Source: Crotophaga sulcirostris
Taxonomy: Eukaryota; Chordata; Aves; Cuculiformes; Crotophagidae
DNA: 64,000 bases
Assembly: GCA_013397455.1 (NCBI GenBank)
Contig: VYZB01000169.1
Coordinates: 898,717 to 962,716, forward strand
Reading direction: 5' to 3'
The notes beneath the pieces are model-generated. The model was not told the origin of the DNA. It did not search any database and saw nothing but the letters and a program-made list of their open reading frames with translations. The translations under genes were made by a program, and so were the position numbers. This document shows positions 24,001 to 36,000 of this stretch, in pieces. Every line of letters starts with the position of its first letter. Position 1 is the stretch's first letter.

Positions 24001-27000
24001 TTTCAATAAGAAATGTATTTCTCATTCTAGATGTAAATTGACTAATTGAGTGTATGGGATGAGGTAGAAATCTTGAGGCTCTGTGTGGCATACACACAGA
24101 AAAGCAGAAATTGTGTGGTTGTGAACTGATTCTGGGTGTATCTGTGTGTGCACCCATGTGGATGCAAATATTTATTTTTATTTCTGAATGTGGATGCAAA
24201 GATGAGAAATAATCCACCTAAATGCTTTTCAAAATGTTAATAGATAGGTCAGATTAATTAAAAAAAATTTAAAATATTCAGAGTTACAGTATATGCATTA
24301 TAAAATTATATAAAATATAATGTGGAGCAGGGGTGTTTTGCTGAGCAGTTGTTGTACCGATATGTGTGTTTATATTAGGTCAATAAAGATGCTCTGTTGG
24401 CTGCATCTGCAGATACAGTAGCCAATTGATCTAATGCAGTTTCTAAAGGCTTTCTATACAGGTGATGTCATCCTTTTAGCTCGGTTCCCCTCCCACTCTC
24501 TTTCCTCCTTATTAGATATTTCATCTTGCTGCGGAGCATCCAATCGATGGGAGCTTCTCCTGAGGGAGCTGCTGAGAAGCAAGCAAAGATAGTAGGAATT
24601 AGGACTCCGGCACTCAGCCTTGCTGTAGCCATGGATGTACTGCTTGGTCGTGCATTACAGAGATGTTTTAATTGGAAAATCTAGGCGTGGATTAACCGTG
24701 GGATCCGACTGATGCATTAGAATACTAAGCAACACTGCAGAGTTGTAAACTGCATTAAAAAAAGGAGGGGGGGGGTGCAAAAGAGAAAAAGGTTTGTATT
24801 GCAGAGGCATTTAATACATTGCACAGTGCAAACCTGTTAGAGCATATATCCTGGAGCTACAATCTGGACACTTAATTCAATTTTTGCAGTTATGATGGAC
24901 AAGAGTATAAAGAAGAAACTTTAACATCCAGGGTGTGGGATTCCTGAATTGCCTAAGATGCTGAAGAACCTTTGCAAAATTTCATCTACAAGATGAACGT
25001 GAAGTTTCTGAAAAGTGGATCCGAAGATAAGCCACTCATAAATGCATTTTAGTGAAGAGAAAAAGAAGAATTTGAAGAATTCATATCTCACCTTTTAATG
25101 TATTGTTGCTTTAAGCTACTAATCCATTTCAGAATTAATTCCATTTTCACGGCACTTTCTGGGTGCATACCTCTTGCCTGGGGGAACATATGGGTATTTG
25201 TATTTGAAGAGCTAGGAAACATTTTTATTTGAATTTATGTGCTTGTTAAAAGTGGAACAGTTTTATAGGAATTGCTGCTGCTACTGCTAACTCCCTGCAA
25301 TACTGAAAACTACTCCGATCTAGTGGAAGCTGTAACTGAATTCAGTGTGAAATTCAAGCCTGAGAAGTTGCATACATGTACATTTGCTGCCTTGGTTTGT
25401 GATTTTTAAAGAGAGTCCGGAGGGGATTTTACTCAGTATTTTTATTCTGTGGCTTTCATTAGAGAAAGGAAACTTTTTTTCCCCCAGCCTAAGAAATGGC
25501 TTTTCTCGTTCGATGTTACGCCAACTGTCTGCAGCCGTGGGCCTCCAAAGTAAGTACGATTTTCTGTGCTGCATTTCTGACCAGTATTGACAGCTGTGCT
25601 GCTGTTCAGGGTTCACTTCGCCAGCCCCGAGTGCTGCTCGGCTCCTGGCTGGGCATGGACCAGGGAATCATTTCTAAACGGGAAGGGGGGACCTTGAAAT
25701 CATGGTATTTTTTATATACGAATAGCTTATAAATTAACAGGCATTCTAAAAAATTCCCTTTGCTTATGAAATGTGTAAAGCTTGCTTTTTAGCCTATAAT
25801 AGATGAAGCAAGTATTATGGAAGTGCAATATTTTTATGACTGCTGGCACATATTGCGAACTTGACAATATTGGTGTACAAACCCAGTGATGCTCTAATTT
25901 TCAAGCTGTATGAAGCTGTGCTGCTCGCTTCCTTTGTGCAGCATTGTGGGGTTGGTTAATTATTTAGCTGAACTATGTAATTACAATTAGCTTTAAAGGA
26001 CACAAATAATTTTGTATGTCTGAAGGTGCAGTATTCTGTGAAACTGGGGAGGGAAGGGTGATTCTTTTAAAGGAGGTAATCAAATCTAGAATGTTCGAGG
26101 AAACCCACTTACTGAGGTAAAAACCTTTAAAGGAATTTAAAAATACACTATTTGTCAGACTCTTCCTATTTGGTACGCGAGGTCAGAAAATTAGCTGAGT
26201 TGCTGGTATTTTATTAATGCTACTGCCAAGAAGTCACATAAGACGCAGGAATTGCCTTATAAACCTGAGGCCAGGCATATATTCATTAATATTTATTACA
26301 GTTTTGTATTTATATTGCAGCTCATACGGGCTAGAATAAAGATTGTGCAACTTTCTTGCGCGTGCAGCTGGTGGGGTTTGAAGACAGTGGGCAAAATCCC
26401 ATCAGGAGAGACATCATTGACTTTGGAGCAAGGAATTTGCTCTTGACTTTGGTCCCAGGAAGTTTAGAGTCTGCATGAGATGATGAGGTGGAGGGTCAGA
26501 GGGAGAAGCTCAGTGGGTGTGTGGAGTCCCTGTGCAGCACGGGTTTCCCCAACTGATAAATGGAAATGGGAGCTCACAGTGGATGGGAGCGAAAGTGTTG
26601 GGGTGTCTGTGCGCAGTTGCCGAACGTGTGAATCCGTGGATGTACATGGGGCTGAATTTTGGCTCTTTCCCATGTGCTGGGTCCAGCCCATCATCAAGGT
26701 GAAGCCGAGCTGCGGGTCCTCATTGCCTTGAAGGGCAGATGGACTCTGTGTGCTCATCCAGGTAATTGCATCTCCTCGCCTTCGAGTTCCTGCTGGCAAG
26801 CGTTGGCCTGTTTGTGTCATCATCCCTGTCTCGAGCATACATGTAGCTCTTCTGCTTTCTTCCCTTCCTGCTCTGTCATCTTTAGATGTGAAAGGATGAG
26901 TTTATTTAAGCTTGCCTTGCCTGCACCACCCTTATTAAGGAGATCTGAACGTGGGATAGTGCTTATAAAATGTGAATGCTTAGTCACGTTGATGGGGATT

Positions 27001-30000
27001 TGGCTGGGATTGCTCTTCCCAGAGAGGTTGCACCAAAGTGGGGAACCATAGAACAAAATACCTGTACTAAAGCAAGGCTTTGGTGGGGATAGAATAATAA
27101 TATTAAAAAATTGTATGGGTTTCTGACGCCCTGTGTCACTTCTGGATGATTCCCAGCGGGTTGATGCCATTCCAGCCAAGCCATTTATTCCCTCATTGAT
27201 TATCCATAAATGAAATGGTATAAAATGTTGGGAAGGGGGAGTTTTGTTCGTTCTTTCTTTCTTTCTTTCTTTTTTTTTTTTAACGGCTGATGAAAACCGA
27301 TGAACCAGTTTTACATTCCAGTCCATAGCTGAAAGTGCTTTATCTTTAAAACCACAAAAGGAAAAACACCTGTAACACCTTCTGCAAAACCCCACAAAGC
27401 CCCCCAAAACTTCCGCAACACCCCAAACTTGTAAACTCATCTTCTGCAACTGTGAAGAGCAGTATGCATAGGATTAAACACACTGACCTGAATTATATCT
27501 GAGTTTGTTGCATTTTGGTTTTGTTTGAGCTTTGTACCACAAATCTGTTTCTAGGGCAGGTGTTTTATAATAATACATATAGCAAAAGAACTGATGTCAG
27601 AATTTTAAATGTGCAAGTTTAGAACTTTCAACTTGAAAATGTCAAGTGTTTTATGACACTGTTTTGAAACTGGAACTATTTCTTGCCATAGAGCAGTGAA
27701 CATCTGATTAATCGCTGAGAAAGCAAATGAAAAAATTCAGAATTTCTTAGATTTATATAGATATCTGTCCCAGAATTTTTAAATTAGTTGATTTTAAACT
27801 GGTAGAGGACAATAGTCTGAAAATGGGCTATTGACTCAGTTTTAATGATAGCTGTTCTGCATGTGGTGGTGGAATGACACATCTATTCAATCAGAGCAAA
27901 ATGAAGTCATGTTTCATATGACTAATCAGAAAGGTGAGCGTTCACAAAGGTAAGTAAAGGAGGATGTTCCTGAAGGTCAGCTTGTGTGGTGGTGCCATGA
28001 CCTGACTCTCAGGAGCAGCCAGCTTTAGGAGCTCCGTCACCTCCTGGGAGATGTTCTCCGAGTGTCAGGGGTGTCTGTGCCGGTTCCCACCACACATGCC
28101 TCACACCTCCCAGGGACACTGTTGCTTCTGTCTTCTGGAAGTACAAGGGACAGAGTGGCCATCTGTGAAGTAATCGATGAAATCTATTTTCCTGCATAAA
28201 GAGCTGCCAAAAGGAGGGATAAAGAGGGAGAGTACTGGGAGCGTGGATTTCTGCAGTGCATTTGGAGGTGAGCTGTGTGAGCTTTTCTACCTTTCCATGC
28301 AGGTTCTTGGAGAGGTCAACGCTATTGCTCAGGACTCTGAATGTGTCCAAGAGAGATCACCAGCTCCTCTGCAGGGTGGTGGTTCCTCTGTAAGCTGTGT
28401 CTGGAGGTGCCAGGACAGAGGCAGAATCCTGTCTCCCAAGCACAGCATAAGAAATGATCTCTGCCCTGGGAACCGTGCACTTTCTGGAGTGATAGACTGT
28501 AAGAGAGGAGATAAATAGATGGATGCAGACACCCTTAAGTGAACATGGTGATAAGCAGGAAGGAGTATGGTGAGCAGCAATGAAAGCAGTCCCACTGCTG
28601 CTCTGGAGGAAGGTGAAGAACCTTGCATTGGTCTTGTGGAGATGTACTTCCACACACTGGTTCTGTTTGCAAGAACAAGAGGCATTCAGCTTACGCTAAA
28701 CTGAATTCCTCTGCTACCAATGCAACATTTTAAGGCAAAAAAGTTAAATGTTTCAATTGTATCTCAGCAAGATCCTGATCATCTTTGTAATTCTGATCAT
28801 AACTTTCTCAGTGTCTGTTAAATTGTCTGTAACACACTTTGGGGTATTACTCTGAAACATGGATGCATTATGAAGTCACTATGAAAGAGAACTCTAAACT
28901 TAACGATTTAGATGTATATGGTTCTCCTGTAATAGAAATTTTATGCATATCCTAACAATTTCCCAAGCCTAGAATGCATACAGTTACCCTGTTTGTGTAG
29001 CAGGAGGGTCTGATGGGGAAAATATAGAGTGATTGGATAATGTATCTGTAGAGGATATTTAAAAAGGGATGCTTTTTGAGATAATGTGCATTTTATAGAA
29101 AATAAGGGGTTTTGAATTAACATGTAAGCTTCTAAAATGTTTGTTCCTGAAGGAAAACAGTTTCATTTAAGATCCCAGGTGCGTGTTAAACTTGTCTTAC
29201 AACAGTAGACAGTAATTTATTTTCTCTAGGCTTCTGTGTGCTTTTCATTCTGCTGTTTAGATAAAATCTAATAATGCTAATATGCATAATCACAAGACAC
29301 ATTTACTCTGTAAAAGTTTGTGTTTGGGTTAAAGCAGAAGACTAGAGTCATTTTTTCAGTCCCGTTCCTATTTCTACTGTTGTCTCACAGGACCGTGATG
29401 CAAGTTCTAGTTATCCCTGACTGATATCAGTGTCACACCATCTTCTGATTCTAAGGGGCATCAATTCGATCTCCAACATCTTGAGTTGAAACCTTAATGC
29501 AATTAAAGATTATTTTCAGCTCCTCGGAAGAAAAACAGAGCTTGGATAGTGTGTCCTTGATTTGATTCGGTGTCATCCTTGTCTTTGCTAATGAACTTAT
29601 ATGGAACATAGCCCTGGTGGTATGAATTGTAAATGTTTTCAGGACAGACAGAGGAACTGATTCTTTGCTTGCTTTTTTTCAGTCAACTTTGACAGCATCT
29701 TTGTTTTTCTCTTGAGTTTGCTTCTCCCTCCAGTCCTTCTCTGTGTGTGTCCATAGCTCCCAGCCCATTGTTCTGTGGGGTGGAATGCCCCATCACCATG
29801 CTGCACGGCACCTCTGGGTCCTTGTCACCCGAGTGCGTGAGCTTGTGTGGAATCGCCCTGTGAACTCTTCAGTTCTGGTTCCTGATGGTTCTTTTCCCTC
29901 CTACAAACTTTGGTTTGCATGGGTTGGCCCTGTTTTGAGTTTCTGGAGTTGCAGCCAGCTCTTCAGAGTATTCATGATCTCTCCTATTCTGTATTTTCTC

Positions 30001-33000
30001 ATCTTTTTCTCCTCCATCCCCTGCAACGCAAGTCTTGTGTCTCCACCTTAACTGATTTGTGGGAGCACAGCCCCTTGGTTACTCAGTACTCTGATCCCTG
30101 AGTGCTTGGACCAACGAATCCTGGTTCTCCTTACGCTCAGTTAAAAGTTTAGCTCTGTTTTTTTATAACAGCTTGTGGGATACTTTATGTAAAGCTTATT
30201 TTAAAATGTACTTTTTGTTTGATAGTTTATTAAGATAAAAATGGTTTCATAGGAGCTGTGTAGCCACTCACTCTAGAAAGTTTGGATTTTCTTGCACTCT
30301 GGTGTATAGTGTGTTAAGGTTAAATGCAAGCACACATCGTACTACTTAATAGAAAAAACCTTTTCCTGAGGTATTTTTATCGGAAATTGACTCTTTAATA
30401 CGCAAATAAACACCCATCTGTTCATTTGTTTCCTCTTAGACTTTGTTTGTTTTAAACCTGCTTTGTTACAGTTCTGCTTACAGCTACAGCCTAGTTCAGG
30501 ACCACCCTATTTTGCTCCTCTCACTTCCACGAATGCATTTCTCCATGAATACAGAAAGAAAATGTAGATGGAAGATTGGTGCTCCTTTGTTTTTTTGCAC
30601 ATACAGGGCCTCACTGTGCTCTTAGCTTGGAGGTAGCGTGTTGCCAAGTGGTGCTTGCAGCATGGGCGTGCTGGCGCCGTGCTGGAAGCATCCCCGGAGC
30701 CGATGGCCACTTGCGTGTCACCACAGTGGAGGAGGTGGAGGCAGCCTGAGGATGTGTGAAGAGGGGCCATCGTCACCATGGTATTTTACCAATCAGTGTA
30801 TATAAGAGTTTATAAATTATTCAGCTGAGATGGAACTCGATGTAGGTTTGGAGTTTCGTGTGCCCTGCAGTGCCTCAGGATGAGCGCTCCCCACACGTCG
30901 GCTGCTGCCGCCTGCGCGGCTGCCGGAGAGTTAATGACTTGTGGAAACTTCAGCTCCTTGCAGAACTCAGAGCATCACGAGCTGCTGTCACAGTTCGTTT
31001 TCTACTGTAATTATTTAGACAAGACTCTTTTTAGTCTTGTAATGTACTAGTTTTCATTGGCGAGAACAAACAGTAAAATTTGAACTCTGGCACTGAAAAT
31101 AAGTCTTTTTGAAGATTCCTGTTACATTTGCATAATAACAAAGCACAATTCCTAGCATTTTAAAAATGTTTCACTGTGAGTAGAGAGGAAAAGAGTTGAT
31201 GTGTATTAGTTGATGGTTGTAAAAAATGCAGTCTGTGTTTACATGTCCAATATTCCCAATATCACAAAGCTCTTAGCAATACCAATACAGTTTTTCACAT
31301 GTGAGTTCTCACAACTGAAGTCTCCACTTCTTCTCCAAAGCAGAGACACTTGCGTGTCAGATGCTTACCATTATCATGAGTTAAGGCATAGCAGTAATCT
31401 ATAATTTAGACATATGAAAACCAAATTAAAATTGCATTACATGTGTGGTTTAAGGCAACACCAGAATTTAGTTTAAAATTCTGTCCTCATGTCACCTTAT
31501 AGTAACTAAGGAAACGTAATGCTTGAGAGGATTTTATTTTCTACGCTGTAGGAACCATGAAGATCAAGAAGCTCTTGGCTGCCAGAGGCGTAGAACAGCC
31601 TCTAGGGATTTTTAATTCTTTTAGATGTATTTTTGTGTGTGTTGTTTAGTGGTGGTGTTTAGGGTTCTTTTGTAAGCCTGGGGTTATTTTGGGAATGCTA
31701 CAAGGATAGTTTTCAAGGTGCTGCAGAGCTGTCATGGATGGTATCAAATTGGTCCTTACTTTGAGGTTCATGTCTGTAGTGCTAATAATAACTTGAGTGA
31801 GTCTGTGCTGTAGCTAATGAATTGGAACATGTTTTGAAATAAATATTGTCAGTAAGGCCATCTTTTATGTGTTTTAAAAAGGAAAATGACAAAGATTGTA
31901 TGGTTGGATCGGCACCTCTTGTCATCATCTTATTTGAGGTTACAGGATTTTATCTGAACCTGTTGGGAAAATATTTGATCCATTAGTTGGCTTTTTAAAA
32001 AACAAACAAACAAAAAAAGAGATTGTTGCTACTCTTTAAAAATCTGAAGAAATCTTTTACGCTGCTGGTGGAGCATCTGTGGTCTTTAAGGAGGAAATGC
32101 GTTTCTTTGCATTAAGTTAGTTGAGGAGTGATGTCAGCATGGGTAATTTGGCTGGGCTCATCTTACCCTCTCTGTGGTACCTAAGTGGTCTCTTTGTGCA
32201 TCTCAGAGGAGCAGCTTTCTCCTCTCCCATTAACACAGCTCTAAGTGTATTTTATACTTACATGTTTTTAAAGGGGAGCAGAACTGTGGCTTGTATGTAA
32301 AAGGTGGACATAAAGTAGAGTTCATGTATAGAAATCTTTGGGAAAAAGGGGCTAATGAAAATTCTGAAAAATAACTGCTGATAGCTCCAGTTGGCTTTGG
32401 TGGTTTCTTGTTGTTTTCCTGGCAGGCTGGAGGAGATTATGAGAATAATTTAAATAATTAAAGTCTGAGAGATTTATGCTTTTTCTTTTTTTTCTTTGGG
32501 TGGAATGAATGGGATGGATGAGAGCAAAGGGTGGGATACGGAAAGGTTTGCTTGGTGAGAGACTGCCTGCCTGTCAGCGGGAGCAAGCATCGCTGCTCTT
32601 GTTTCAGGCTGTGGAAAGGAAAACTAGAACTAATTAAAGAAATCAGTTCTCTTGTGAAAATGGACAAACTGATGGTGGAATTGCAGGCACCCAGTGAGAC
32701 TATCAAAATGACTGGCAAATATGGTGCTAGAAGGCAGAGTTTGCTCAAGCTGGAAGCAAAGTGAAACAACACTGGCTGGAAAGCTGGGAAGAGGTCTGGA
32801 GTTCAGGTATTCTTGCATGAGCCATGAAGGGAAGCCATCCTACCTTCTACCTCCTCAGATAGAGCTTTCCTGTGCCAGGGTTGGGGTCTGGTTTGTAGGA
32901 AGTCGTGAAGGTATGAGATGTGTATGCGGGGTTGCAAAGTAAAGAGGAAGGCTCTTCTAGGAGGGCTGCTAAAAACCAGGGGGGATCCGAAGACTGGAAG

Positions 33001-36000
33001 TGCAAATGGGAATTAAAAGGAAGAAATGTGGGCAGAACTAAAGGGAATTGAAGGATGTGGTCACTGAAGAGGAGAGATGGGAGCTGACAGAGGATGCAAG
33101 GGACTGTGATCCCTTTCAGCTCTTTGTACAAGTGGTCTTTTTAGTTAGACAATTTTGTTTAATTGAATTTTTAAACTGAGGGCAAACATGCTTTTGTTAA
33201 CTGGTTGGTTGTAACAGTCTAGACTTTGTGTCATCTGAGAAAGGGAAATTGCTACCCTTAAACCACTTGGGTGCGATGGAAGCTCAGTGGGAGCATTTCC
33301 TCTGAGCTCAGCGGTTACCAAGTGGAATCTCAGTTAAGGTTCCAAGGGTTCCAGCTTAAAATGGTGTAAACCTCTTAATGGCAAACCTCATGCGATAAAT
33401 AAAATAATAAATATACGTACCTTAAAATTGGGATTGTTAGGCTTGTGGTTTGAGAGCTGGTTGTAGCCGTGCGATGGTTGGGTTGGTGTAGCAGCGTGGG
33501 GCTTTAGGGGGACGCAGCAGCCGTACGTGTGCGCTGACGCTGCGGGGCTGAGCTGTGCTTGTCCTCCGTGTTTCAGGGAAATAAACCCCGTGTTGTTCCT
33601 GAATAATACTTTTGGTGGCAGCATTTCAGGGAACTTCAGAAAAGCAAATAAGGTGTAAGGTTTCTGGCAGTCTGTATAACCAAGGACAGAAAATGTGCTT
33701 ACCCAGCCTATAGAAGGACGGGCTGTTCCCTGGGAGGCTGGTGCTTCTCCTGTGTCCGGGCTGGATCGATAGTTGAGAACATCCACAGGGGGACCTGGGA
33801 AAACTGAGGGAAAACTTTGCTATCGAATAAAGAATGAGGAGGATCTTCTGCTTTGTTATTGCCCATTTTCTTTCCATTAATTTGAGTTTCTAATGGGCAC
33901 TGTACACTGGGAGCATTGCGCAGACTGTGCCCTCATTGCAGGACTTTCTGAATATGTTTAGTACACATGGCATTTACCACTGGGTGAAACACAATGGGGA
34001 AGCTTCTTTTACACATGGAGAAAGATAATTTGTATGTCTTGTGTCCATCTGCCAAGACTGTTTTGCAAATTCATGTTGTCTGTGCCTTTGCAGGATGTGT
34101 TTTTCGAATCATGGAATGGTTTGAGTTGGAAGGCACCTCAAAGCCCATCCAGTCCCAACCCCTGCCATGGGCAGGGACACCTCCCCCTGGATCAGGGGCC
34201 TCCAAGCCCCATCCAACCTGACCTTGAACACCTCCAGGGATCCTTGTGGATTCTTTACCTTGTGGGTGTTTTCAGAGTGGTTGTAGGTGGAGTTTAGTAT
34301 TTTGTGCATGTCATTTTTATTAACTCTTACTCAGATCCCGCGTTTGTGCTCTCATGTCCTCTGTCTTCCCCTCCCTTCTCCCCAGTGTTGCAGTTTGAGC
34401 CGGCCTGGGCTGCGTCCCGGCGAGCGGGACAGGTTAGACCCTATGTACCACCTTCAGAAATCTGTGTTTAATGAAAAGCAGTCCAGGCTGCTGTCCCTCC
34501 TGGGTTTGTGTGGCAAGACAGACCGACACCTCCATTAGGACGAGCTTCCAAAGGATTCAGTGTTTTTTCTTTCCTTTTTTCCAATTGGAATTTGCAATAT
34601 CTCTTTAAAAATTCCCCTGTTGGTGCAGGTTTTTCGATGTAATTGCCGACTGTATTTTCCCAGCTCTGTGGGAGGGCAGAGCTGTAGGTGGCTGCACAGA
34701 CCATAACTTCTGTTTTCTTAACTTCCTTTTGCTTACAGCCCTGAACCACAGTGTGTCATTTCAGCAGAGGCTTTGGTGCTAAGGATCTCTTTGTTGGGAA
34801 AGGTCAGTCACAAGGATGGGCTGGCACCGATGTAGGGACTGGCTGTGCCAGCGTGCTGGGCGCACTGGTATTCAGATTCCAGATCATCCCTTCTTGTGAA
34901 AAAATGGAATTGTTATGCTTTAAAGTGACAAGTGGTCTGTGTCGGTACTGGATGTTCATCAGAATTTCATGGCTGTTCAGGCTTTTCCTGACTGTGGCTG
35001 CTGGGGACAGCCAGAACTAGCCAGAGGACAAGCACAACTAGCCAGAAGATAATACAGGTATCTGCATCTGTGTCTGAAAGCTGCTAATGTGGACGTAGGT
35101 AAACACTGCTGCTTCTTTCCCTGATACATAATTTTTCAAGATGTTGATGCAATTGGAACAACAGTTTGTAAGTTTCTACAACAAAAAAAACCCTTAGTTA
35201 ATCAATCACGGAATTACGGAATGCTTTGGGTTGAAAGGGACCTTTACAAGTCACCCAGTCCAGCCCCCTTGCAGGAGCAGGGACATCTTTAACCAGATGA
35301 GGTTGCTCAGAGCCCCATCCAACATGGCCTTGAATGCTTCCAGGGATGGGGCATCTCTCACCTCTCTGGGCAACCTGGGCCAGGGCCTCACCACCCTCAC
35401 TGTGGGACGTTTCCTCTTTATGTCCAGTCTAAATCTCCCCTCCCTTATTTTAAATCCATTACTCCTTGTCCTGTCACAACAGGCCTTGCTAAAGAGTCTG
35501 TCCCCACCTTTCCTATATCTCCTTTCAGCACTGGAGGCTGCTCTAAGGTCTCCCTGGAGCCTTCTCTTCTCCAGGCTGAACAACCCCAACTTGTGAGCAT
35601 TATTCACCAATAATTAAGACAACGTTACAGTGCTTTCAGCAACTGCACAACCACATCCAGCGAGTCCTTCCTGTGTCCGCTGTTGTGTCGTTACAGAAAT
35701 GCCCTATCCATGTCTTGCTGCTTAGTGAGCTCTGAAAGAAAGAACAATCAGTTTGGGTAATAAAAACGACATACAGAAGACAGAAGCTGTGATTTATTTT
35801 GGGAGATTGAGTAGAGTGGCAGGCAGCACTTTAAAGGTCACTTGTCTCAAATAAACCTTATCTCCGTCTCAAATTTAAAGAGATATTGCAGTGTTTCGTT
35901 GCATCAAACCTGCATTAAATGTCTTTTACAAGAACATATTGCAGAGTCCAGCAGGAGCACATACCCACGTGCTTTGTAGGTGATGGGAATGAATGAGAGT

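Noticed and set aside
26820..27449. Longest open frame in the window (209 codons, minus strand)
   Set aside because: Part of it is the translation of a (TTCT)n/poly(T) tract, the rest has no recognisable domain, and there are no supporting splice or promoter signals. Considered a chance frame.
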